Shown here in pieces: positions 1-6,171 of a stretch of DNA of 13,077 nt. Source of the DNA: Profundicola sp964553105 (lineage in GTDB: Bacteria > Bacteroidota > Bacteroidia > Flavobacteriales > Weeksellaceae). Below the pieces are notes generated by a model. The model did no database searches. It saw nothing but the letters and a program-made list of their open reading frames with translations, and had not been told where the DNA came from. Location of the stretch: NCBI GenBank assembly GCA_964553105.1, contig CAZKJO010000051.1, positions 1 to 13,077 of the forward strand, written 5' to 3'. The number at the start of each line of letters is the position of its first letter. The first letter of the stretch is position 1. Made by a program: the position numbers and the translations under genes.

Positions 1-59
1 GACGCCTCGGGTTTACTATTTTAGGTATAACCTAAATATTCATGAGACTAATTAAGCAA
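1..59 (+). repeat. Copy 1 of a 59-bp direct repeat (probably cut by the window edge)
   Basis: This stretch matches 243-301 at 54 of 59 positions, with no gaps; the differences are at repeat positions 21, 31, 34, 35 and 56. It starts with GACGCCTCGGGTTTACTATT. In copy 2 a palindrome lies directly upstream, so copy 1 probably had the same hairpin just outside the window. No open frame of note is conserved between copies, so it looks like a non-coding repeat. Whether it recurs elsewhere in the genome cannot be seen here. Confidence 0.9.
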
Positions 60-100
60 TATTAAACTACTCTTATACAACCTTTAAACCACTTGATTAT

Positions 101-128
101 GAGATTCCGCATAAAGTGCGGGATGACG
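101..128 (+). repeat. REP-like palindrome 1 (forward orientation)
   Basis: The arms ATTCCGCA (104-111) and TGCGGGAT (117-124) form an 8-bp stem with one G-T wobble around the loop TAAAG, and are followed by GACGC. The pattern GA-(hairpin)-GACGC is shared with the element at 221-246 and, inverted, with 169-194. This layout resembles the repetitive extragenic palindromes common in bacterial intergenic regions. Family membership is inferred from shape and shared flanks. Confidence 0.65.
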
Positions 129-168
129 CTTTGGGATTAGGTATAGCTGTTGAATTTAAGCACCACAC

Positions 169-194
169 GTCATGCTTGATTTGGTTTAGCATCT
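169..194 (-). repeat. REP-like palindrome 2 (inverted orientation)
   Basis: The element reads CGTCATGCT...AGCATCT on the plus strand. ATGCT (172-176) pairs with AGCAT (188-192). It begins with CGTC and ends with ATCT, the reverse complement of the AGAT...GACG flanks of the first palindrome, so it lies head-to-head with it. The stem is short and partly degraded. Paired inverted units like this are typical of REP doublets. Confidence 0.6.
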
Positions 195-220
195 GGCTTA
201 ATGTTCGTTTAATTTTAAAA

Positions 221-246
221 GACTCTGAATCAAGTTCAGAGTGACG
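221..246 (+). repeat. REP-like palindrome 3, joined to repeat copy 2
   Basis: ACTCTGAA (222-229) and TTCAGAGT (235-242) form a perfect 8-bp stem around TCAAG, followed directly by GACGC, which is the first part of repeat copy 2. On the minus strand this encodes the HSELDSES-type string often seen in spurious translations of such repeats. The three palindromes share flanks but differ in stem sequence, as expected of compensating changes in a structured repeat family. Confidence 0.7.
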
Positions 247-301
247 CCTCGGGTTTACTATTATAGGTATAATCTGGATATTCATGAGACTAATTAAACA
301 A
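243..301 (+). repeat. Copy 2 of the 59-bp direct repeat
   Basis: This is 92% identical to 1-59. It continues at its right end, as copy 1 does, into a series of TTAAAC-like hexamers. The duplicated module therefore seems to be hairpin + GACGCCTCGGG segment + CATGAGACTAATTAA + phased hexamers, of which the last part has drifted between the copies. Confidence 0.9.
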
Positions 302-351
302 CCTTAAACTAACTTTTAAACTCATTAAACAACTTTAAACCACCATTAAAC
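294..351 (+). repeat. Phased TTAAAC hexamer array
   Basis: Six exact TTAAAC hexamers start at 294, 304, 316, 325, 335 and 346, i.e. spacings of 10, 12, 9, 10 and 11 bases. A related but weaker series follows repeat copy 1: TTAAGC at 52, TTAAAC at 62, TTATAC at 73 and TTAAAC at 84. The average spacing is close to one helical turn, so the hexamers would face one side of the DNA. Whether this is a protein-binding array, a bent segment or a decayed tandem repeat cannot be told from sequence alone. Confidence 0.7.
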
Positions 352-720
352 TACTTCCATCTCATGCTCCTTTGACACTTATTTAGGCGGAATTTGAAAA
401 AGTTTAAAATAAGTCGTATTCGTAAGTTTTCAGTAGAATGGGTGGGAAGCTAAATTATTAAGAGCAAAATCAGTCATTAAATATATTATTACACAAAATT
501 TAGGATAAATTTTTATTGAAATATCATTAAAAATATAATACTATTTATGAATAGTATATTGAATCCATGGCTTTATTGTGTGAAATTTCAAAAAATTCGC
601 TGTATTTTTACTGAATTAAGAACAAATAATAAGCACCGGGAAGGATATAGGAAACTCAGTTTTCTAGATTTCAATCAGTTTTGAAATAACTACAATTTTC
701 TTCCTTAGCCAAAAAACAAG
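352..720 (+). other. AT-rich non-coding leader before the 603-aa gene
   Basis: About 370 bases with no credible gene on either strand. It holds one perfect 8-bp hairpin with a 4-base loop (538-557: ATACTATT, loop TATG, AATAGTAT) and a 10-base palindrome TGAAATTTCA (583-592). Stems of this size arise by chance in DNA this AT-rich. No good pair of Bacteroidota promoter boxes was found; TAGATTTC at 665-672 is one base from TAnnTTTG but has no -33 partner. The promoter of the 721 gene must lie here, but it is not identified. Confidence 0.5.
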
Positions 721-2532
721 ATGATGACAGCCCCAAAAACAATTCATAATTTTCATATCCCTGTAATGGGATTAGCATTTACCATAGATAGTCCCATTAG
801 AGTGGCACAATATGGTATATCATCTGTGATTTCAATCATTGACGATGAACTTGCTGAAAAAATGAATTCATTTTACAGTAAAAAGTTTAATCTTCCATAT
901 GAAGAAACGCCAAAGAAAGTACAAGACCACAGAGCTCAACGAATTACTAATTATTTAAACTTGGTAGATACCATAGTTAAAGATAAATTCGAAAAATTCA
1001 AGAGTGAATTAGCTGAGAATAAAGCAGCTTTAGAAAATTTTATTGAAATGTTGCCTAGCACATCTAATTTGAAAGAAGGTCTTTCGAATATGATGGATGA
1101 AGGAACGATTATGAAGGAGAATATCCTACATTATTTAGAAAAACATTTAAAGCCTGGCGAGATTGACGTGAATATCATGACCAAAATCGACAAGGATAAT
1201 TATGTGAAAGGTGAGAAATTGCCGATTGAATTTAATGACGCGCATGCTTCTTTGAGAGGTTTTGCGAAGAGTAATCTGAGTTCGTCTTTGGTATTATCTG
1301 CTGGAATGAACCCAAGATTGTATAGTTATTTTGAGCAGTTTGAGGATTTCTTCCCGAACGAGAAAAACGAATTGAAAAAGAAGATTATTCTTAAGGTGAG
1401 TGATTATCGTTCAGCGATTATTCAAGGGAAATTCTTGGCCAAGAAAGGTCTTTGGGTTTCTGAGTATCGCGTGGAGTCTGGATTGAACTGTGGTGGGCAT
1501 GCTTTTGCTACCAATGGATTTTTATTAGGTCCGATCTTAGAAGAATTTAAAAACAAGAAAGAAGATTTAATTGCAGAAACGCATGAAATCTTAATAAATG
1601 CCTTAGAGCAAAAAGAATTACCAGTTCCGCAAGAACCTTTAGAATTGAAAATTACCGTTCAGGGTGGAGTTGGAACTTCAGATGAACAGGAGTTTTTAAT
1701 CAACCATTATAAGGTTGATTCAGTAGGTTGGGGTTCACCATTTTTAATGGTTCCTGAAGCTACTTCTGTGGATAAGGAAACCCGAACTTTATTAGGGACT
1801 GCCAAGGAGGAAGATTTATATTTAAGTGGGATTTCACCTTTAGGAGTTCCGTTTAATACCGTGAAAGGTACTTCTAACGAATTCTTTAAAAACAAAAGAA
1901 TCGCAGAAAATAAAGCAGGAAGCTCTTGTCCAAAGAAGTATTTAACACTGAACCAAGAATTTGGACCAGAAGGAATTTGTACGGCAGCTAAGAAATTTCA
2001 AGATATAAAATTGAAAGACTTAGAAGCTCAAAAAGAAAATATCAGTGCACAAGATTATCAACAGTCTAAATTCGAGATTACCGAAAAGGCATGCTTATGC
2101 GTTGGTTTAGCGAATGCGGCTTTAATGGATCATGAAATTCCGATTAAAGGTCAAGATCAAGGTGTTGTAATTTGTCCAGGACCGAATATTGCCTATTTTG
2201 ATAAAGAAGTTTCTTTAAAGGATATGGTGAAGCATATTTATGGTAGAATTTCTATCATGAAAGACGAAAACCGTCCGAATATGTTTGTGAAGGAATTGAA
2301 CATGTATTTAGATTATTTACAAAAGGAAATATCTTCTTATAAAGAGGAAGTTACGACCAAACAAATTAAGAAGTGGGATGTCTTCAAAGCGAATATCGCT
2401 GACGGGATTTCTTATTACCAAGAGCTTTTCGCTACGCCTAAAACGGTTGAAAATCTTACTATTCAACAACAATTATTAGCAGCGAAAGAGGCCTTGATGC
2501 AAATTATATACGACGAAGAATACGCGATTTAA
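721..2532 (+). CDS. Conserved hypothetical protein, predicted FMN-type TIM barrel related to nitronate monooxygenase/IMPDH
   Basis: 603 aa with no signal peptide or membrane segment, so probably cytosolic. The N-terminus (IPVMGLAFTIDSPIRVAQYG, about 13-32) resembles the first strand of nitronate monooxygenase-type barrels. A mostly helical, lysine/glutamate-rich stretch (about 40-220) has no counterpart in that family. Barrel-like motifs return: GLNCGGHAFAT (254-264), VQGGVGTSDEQEF (313-325) and VGWGSPFL (335-342), the last two resembling the phosphate-binding Gly-rich loops of FMN barrels. The C-terminal half carries clustered cysteines: C403, C420, C458, C460 and C485, plus C257 in the GGH loop. 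These could bind metal or a cluster, or act in redox chemistry (inference). Two start codons are adjacent (721, 724). It stands alone, facing a convergent block. The substrate is unknown, and the fold assignment comes from motif resemblance only. Confidence 0.6.
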   Translation: MMTAPKTIHNFHIPVMGLAFTIDSPIRVAQYGISSVISIIDDELAEKMNSFYSKKFNLPYEETPKKVQDHRAQRITNYLNLVDTIVKDKFEKFKSELAENKAALENFIEMLPSTSNLKEGLSNMMDEGTIMKENILHYLEKHLKPGEIDVNIMTKIDKDNYVKGEKLPIEFNDAHASLRGFAKSNLSSSLVLSAGMNPRLYSYFEQFEDFFPNEKNELKKKIILKVSDYRSAIIQGKFLAKKGLWVSEYRVESGLNCGGHAFATNGFLLGPILEEFKNKKEDLIAETHEILINALEQKELPVPQEPLELKITVQGGVGTSDEQEFLINHYKVDSVGWGSPFLMVPEATSVDKETRTLLGTAKEEDLYLSGISPLGVPFNTVKGTSNEFFKNKRIAENKAGSSCPKKYLTLNQEFGPEGICTAAKKFQDIKLKDLEAQKENISAQDYQQSKFEITEKACLCVGLANAALMDHEIPIKGQDQGVVICPGPNIAYFDKEVSLKDMVKHIYGRISIMKDENRPNMFVKELNMYLDYLQKEISSYKEEVTTKQIKKWDVFKANIADGISYYQELFATPKTVENLTIQQQLLAAKEALMQIIYDEEYAI

Positions 2533-2591
2533 TAAGTTTTAAAATTAAAGATTGAAACATATTAAATAGCTACAGCTATAAAATTTATAAG

Positions 2592-2627
2592 AAAAGCCTT
2601 AAAAATCAATTGATTTTTAAGGCTTTT
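2592..2627. terminator. Bidirectional intrinsic terminator (perfect 36-bp palindrome)
   Basis: Eighteen perfectly paired bases per arm, centred between 2609 and 2610, with AAAAGCCTT at the left end and AAGGCTTTTT at the right. The ends give a U-tract on both strands. It lies 60 bases after the stop of the plus-strand gene and 5 bases after the stop of the minus-strand deaminase, exactly between two convergent genes, so it should end transcription in both directions. Confidence 0.9.
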
Positions 2628-2631
2628 TAGA

Positions 2632-3120
2632 TTATTTATCTTCTTTGGATTGAAAAGATCTAATATGTAATGCTTTGATTTTCTCTGCAAGTTCGGGAAA
2701 AGGACCTTCTACTTGTAGTTGTGGCGCCACCTCTTGAATGGATAAAGCTTTGATGGGAGAGTAAGTATTTCCCATTTCTTGTTTCCATTCGCTTAGCTGC
2801 TTCGACGAACTAGCGTATACAATGCGTCCGAGGCCATTCCAGGCATGTGCAGCAGAACACATAGGGCAATGTTCACCCGAAGTGTAGACCGTAGCTTTAG
2901 CGCGTTCCTCAGCTGTCATGTGGAGAGCAGCCCATCGTGCAATGGCAAATTCTGGATGTTGTGTGTTATCGCCGGTTGTGGCAACGTGATAATGATCCTT
3001 AAACAATACATTGCCATGCTCCGAAACGAGTACTGAACCAAAAGGTTCGTCGCCATGTTCTAAGGCTTTTTCAGCCAATTCTACACAGTGTTCTAAATGT
3101 TTTAAATCGATTTCATTCAT
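2632..3120 (-). CDS. Nucleoside/base deaminase, cytidine-deaminase-like zinc fold
   Basis: 162 aa, cytosolic. It has the two zinc/catalytic motifs of the CDA superfamily: H-P-E at 55-57 (zinc His and proton-shuttling Glu) and EHCPMC (83-88; zinc ligands C85 and C88). GDEPFGSVLV (23-32) is the usual substrate-side strand, as in guanine deaminase, TadA and related enzymes. The usual H-A-E is H-P-E here, seen in a subset of free nucleoside/base deaminases. It is probably not TadA: the region after the PCxxC motif diverges and no TadA signature was recognised. The reaction is hydrolytic deamination of a purine or pyrimidine base or nucleoside; the exact substrate is open. The start ATG has no Shine-Dalgarno but an A/T-rich leader. 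It is the last gene before the terminator, 46 bp after the small membrane protein. Confidence 0.88.
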   Translation of the reverse strand: MNEIDLKHLEHCVELAEKALEHGDEPFGSVLVSEHGNVLFKDHYHVATTGDNTQHPEFAIARWAALHMTAEERAKATVYTSGEHCPMCSAAHAWNGLGRIVYASSSKQLSEWKQEMGNTYSPIKALSIQEVAPQLQVEGPFPELAEKIKALHIRSFQSKEDK

Positions 3121-3154
3121 TTTTATAAATTCAAATGATTCAATGCATTTATTT

Positions 3155-3162
3155 CAAAAATA
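3155..3162 (-). promoter_or_regulatory. Possible -7 box (TATTTTTG) of the deaminase gene
   Basis: A perfect match to the Bacteroidota -7 consensus TAnnTTTG on the minus strand, about 35 bases before the start codon. A TTG lies 15 bases further upstream (3178-3180), slightly closer than the usual -33 spacing. The deaminase may thus have its own promoter besides read-through from upstream genes. Confidence 0.35.
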
Positions 3163-3166
3163 AAAG

Positions 3167-3655
3167 TTATTTGTTTTCAAGGTCTAGGTCTTTCAAAAAC
3201 TCTTTTAACTCTTCTTCCTTTTGAGTTCCTACGAGGAATTTATCTCCATTTTTAAACTCGAGGGCTAATCCAATATTTCCTCCGGTATTATAAACCGTAC
3301 CATGAGCTGTCCAAAAGCGTAATCCCCAACCACCAACAAAACCATAATCTACCACTTTGGCACTTGAGATATCTCTCCAATAAAAATGCTTTTTACTAAA
3401 AGGAATAAAACTGATTTTTAGCTCTTGTTGATTAAGTTCTGTTTTTAATTTCATCATTCCAAAAATGATAATTAACCCAATGAGTAAGATGGTTAGGACC
3501 ACCAATGCCTCAATCGAGATTGGGATATTAGCATCTTGCACCTCAAAAATCATGTGTTGATAGGTTTTGAAAATCATGAAACCAGCACTGGTTAATAATA
3601 CCAACCAAAGCCACCACTGACTAAGTTTTTGAGTTTCTTTAAATTCTAGTTTCAT
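3167..3655 (-). CDS. Small membrane protein with two TM helices and a PH-like C-terminal domain
   Basis: 162 aa from the ATG at 3655. A longer frame from 3712 exists, but it would overlap the upstream gene by 34 bases and starts with non-conserved-looking residues; the ATG at 3655 lies 23 bases after that gene's stop and begins MKLEFKETQKLSQWWLW. Predicted TM helices fall at about 14-30 and 49-67. The rest (about 70-162) is alternating strands ending in a helix (KEEELKEFLKDL), with FYWRDISSAKVVDYG and GTVYNTGGNIGLALEF as the most distinctive stretches. This pattern fits the bacterial PH-like domains found after TM pairs. Function unknown. Its position makes co-transcription with the helical-repeat protein likely. 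The family call is by shape only. Confidence 0.75.
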   Translation of the reverse strand: MKLEFKETQKLSQWWLWLVLLTSAGFMIFKTYQHMIFEVQDANIPISIEALVVLTILLIGLIIIFGMMKLKTELNQQELKISFIPFSKKHFYWRDISSAKVVDYGFVGGWGLRFWTAHGTVYNTGGNIGLALEFKNGDKFLVGTQKEEELKEFLKDLDLENK

Positions 3656-3678
3656 GTTTTGAATGTTTTTTGGGTAAT

Positions 3679-6171
3679 TTAATACAGCATGTAATGGCTG
3701 AAATACGAACAAGACTTTTGTAGCTGATTTACAGTTTGTGTGTTGGCATAATCGCGCTTTAAAATCGCGAAATAGTTTCTATAATTTTCGCGCTTGGTCT
3801 TTAGCTGAAAGTCCTCTTGCTCAAATTGCTTTTGTCGATAATCTGGATCGTTCCAATCAATATCCCAATTTTGACCGCCTTTCCAAATATAGTATTTTCC
3901 TTGCTCGGCCTTCGCCATTTGAAAGATAATGTTAGCACTCTTCTCGCGATCATTGCTTAAAGTTAGGGCTTTCTGATAATATTGAATCGTTAAATCATAA
4001 TTATCATCTTCGATATAACTATAATAGGTAAAGTATTTATAATAAAGTTGATTTTTCTGTTCCCGACTATTGAATTCAAACTTAGGTCCATTGGCATTGT
4101 TGAGGTCCATGACAAACACATGTCTGAAATAACCTAGCTTAGAAGTATTGAATAATACATTTCCAATGAGTTCATTGGCCTTCATGGCTTTTGAATCCTT
4201 GCCTTTCCCGATTTTTTCTAATGCTTGAAGTGCTTGCGCCAATTCAAGTTTATTCATTTTATCTTTTAAGAATGGAAAATCCTTTAAATGATTCACTTTT
4301 AGTGAAATATGCGCTGGACTTTGATAGCTCACCCATTTTTCTTGTCCGAATATATAATTCGAAATATTATTGAATCCATTATAAGCAGTTTTAGGTAATT
4401 TGTCGGCTGTTTCCCAAGTTTGACGGTCGAGTAGGTAATAATCTCGCTGAATTCCATTGAACTTTTGTGCCTTTTGATAATGTGCTACAGCTTTATCAAA
4501 ATCAGCATTTCGCATCGCATGATCTCCATAAATCAATGCGAAAAAAGATTGAATATCTCCCATATCGTTTTGATTAGAAACCAACCATTGCTCAAAAGCG
4601 TTTTTATTTGATTTTTGAATAAAGTCATCGAGTTGTTGCGTAAGTTTCAAGTTAGGATTGTATTGCAACGCAGAGAGCTGATTGCTCATTAAAAAAGACT
4701 TCGCTAAATCATTTTGTAAGAAATAGCGATTGGCAAAAATATCTCGAATAAAATCTCTTGCATCATCAGTGAACTGGCTATTTCCTTTGGTCTTAAATAA
4801 ACCTGGGAAAGCACTAAAAATTTTAGACTCAAAAGCGGCATCAATCTTTGGTTGAGCGACAATGTGGTTTAATACCAACATTTGATTGATTTGCTTTTGA
4901 TATAATGTATTTTTGGTTTTAATGCTCTTTAAAATCGATGTGCTATTCTCATAATCCTTTTCTAAGAAATGAATATGCGCTAAACTTAAGCTCCAAAACT
5001 CATCCTTTGAGGATTTTTGAGCTGTTTTAATAATATTTTTTAAGTCATTGAGTTGTCGAAACGTGTTAGAATAGTAGTCGTCATCTGCTTTCAAGGGTAA
5101 TCTTTTGCTGTGTGTGCATTGGTCATCATTGCATTGGAAATAAACCGGCAAATGATTTCTTTCTAATTGATCTAAAGCTCTTACGGTCAATACTTTTAAA
5201 ATATCAGAATTCGCATCTATTTTCAGCATTTCATTCATGAAATACACCGGATTTGAGAAGTCATTATAAGCTAAAAGAAAATAGGCCATGTTTTTCTCTT
5301 CCTTAGTTTTAGCATTTTTTAAAAGCATTTCAAAATCGTCCCAATCATTTAATCGCATAGAAGCATGTGCGCTTTTTTTCTTGTTTCTAGAGTGAATAAA
5401 AACTTGAAAGAAATTTTGATTCGCTTTTTCTAACATGCCCAAACCTCTTTGTGCTCCCGCCATCTGATCGAGTGCATACCAATACATAGGCGTATCTTTT
5501 TTCAGTGGTTCAGTATATTTATTAAAAGCTGCAATGGCTTCATTATATTTTCGGGAATAATGATTTAGTCTTACGATTTGATAGGCATATCTTAGTTTAA
5601 TGTCTTGATTGTCTGTGAGATTATAACTTTTGGTTAAAACATTTAAAACTTCATTATAATCAAGCTTGCTAACATCTAAATCATCCTCAGATCTCTCTGA
5701 ATACCAATTATTGCTCGGAACATAAGTTATCATCATATACGGAGCTAGGTATTTAGCATAGGCCAAATAGGCTAGGCCTTCTTGATATTTGTGATAGAAA
5801 TCGGCACCCATTTTTTTGCTCAATTCATGACTAAGCTTTCCTTTCTTCCAATTGTATAAATGTTTTCTGTCTATGATTTTAACCAGTGCATTGGTTTCCT
5901 CATAGCTTAGTTCATTTTGAAAATAAGAAACCCAGTTTTCAATATTTTCATCTAAGATAATGGGGGCTTTCTTTTGGTTATTTCCATAAAAACTGTCATC
6001 GCCGTAGTAGGAGGAATTCAGGGTAAACAAAAAAGGATAATAGGCCTCTTCTTGGACTAATTCCTGTACAAAGAGATTGAAGTAAGCTGAATCTGGATCA
6101 TACCAAGCACAGCTAAAACTCTGCTGCACTCCAAGGTAGAATATAAAAAGGCTTAAAAAATACTTTTTCAT
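3679..6171 (-). CDS. Large exported helical-repeat (TPR-like) protein of unknown function
   Basis: 830 aa from the ATG at 6171; a longer frame to 6222 adds 17 residues ahead of the signal peptide and is unlikely. MKKYFLSLFIFYLGVQQSFS is an export signal, followed by CAWYDPD; the Cys at +1 is not in a good lipobox, so signal peptidase I or II cleavage is undecided. The rest is nearly all helical and rich in Tyr, Asn, Lys and Phe. TPR-like segments sit at about 191-218 (ends KYNEAIAAFNKY), 230-258, 555-572 (ADFDKAVAHYQKAQKF) and 722-755. A cysteine pair C347/C352 may form a disulfide, and the C-terminus ends with SCSYFSHYM. No enzymatic motif was seen. The start codon overlaps the stop of the upstream lipoprotein gene (ATGA), which implies coupled translation and a shared role, probably as an envelope scaffold. 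Function unknown. Confidence 0.8.
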   Translation of the reverse strand: MKKYFLSLFIFYLGVQQSFSCAWYDPDSAYFNLFVQELVQEEAYYPFLFTLNSSYYGDDSFYGNNQKKAPIILDENIENWVSYFQNELSYEETNALVKIIDRKHLYNWKKGKLSHELSKKMGADFYHKYQEGLAYLAYAKYLAPYMMITYVPSNNWYSERSEDDLDVSKLDYNEVLNVLTKSYNLTDNQDIKLRYAYQIVRLNHYSRKYNEAIAAFNKYTEPLKKDTPMYWYALDQMAGAQRGLGMLEKANQNFFQVFIHSRNKKKSAHASMRLNDWDDFEMLLKNAKTKEEKNMAYFLLAYNDFSNPVYFMNEMLKIDANSDILKVLTVRALDQLERNHLPVYFQCNDDQCTHSKRLPLKADDDYYSNTFRQLNDLKNIIKTAQKSSKDEFWSLSLAHIHFLEKDYENSTSILKSIKTKNTLYQKQINQMLVLNHIVAQPKIDAAFESKIFSAFPGLFKTKGNSQFTDDARDFIRDIFANRYFLQNDLAKSFLMSNQLSALQYNPNLKLTQQLDDFIQKSNKNAFEQWLVSNQNDMGDIQSFFALIYGDHAMRNADFDKAVAHYQKAQKFNGIQRDYYLLDRQTWETADKLPKTAYNGFNNISNYIFGQEKWVSYQSPAHISLKVNHLKDFPFLKDKMNKLELAQALQALEKIGKGKDSKAMKANELIGNVLFNTSKLGYFRHVFVMDLNNANGPKFEFNSREQKNQLYYKYFTYYSYIEDDNYDLTIQYYQKALTLSNDREKSANIIFQMAKAEQGKYYIWKGGQNWDIDWNDPDYRQKQFEQEDFQLKTKRENYRNYFAILKRDYANTQTVNQLQKSCSYFSHYMLY

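Noticed and set aside
97..285. 62-aa minus-strand open frame containing the string HSELDSES
   Set aside because: It lies entirely on the REP-like palindromes and the 59-bp repeat; this string is a common spurious translation of such repeats. No start context or conservation supports a gene.
1..301. Insertion sequence remnant
   Set aside because: No transposase reading frame, terminal inverted repeats or target duplication is visible; the palindromes fit REP-type elements better.
1..360. CRISPR array
   Set aside because: Only two copies of a 59-bp unit separated by about 180 bases, with unequal internal structure and no regular spacer pattern or cas genes nearby.
538..557. Hairpin ATACTATT-TATG-AATAGTAT as a terminator or riboswitch
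   Set aside because: No T-tract follows and no conserved riboswitch core was recognised; it is kept only as a note within the leader entry.
1698..1720. 8-bp inverted repeat AATCAACC/GGTTGATT inside the 603-aa gene
   Set aside because: Stems of 8 bp with short loops are expected several times in 13 kb of this composition, and it is in the middle of a coding region with no T-tract.
3656..3712. Extended N-terminus of the two-TM protein
   Set aside because: It would overlap the end of the upstream gene by 34 bases; the ATG at 3655 gives a clean start directly before the first TM segment.
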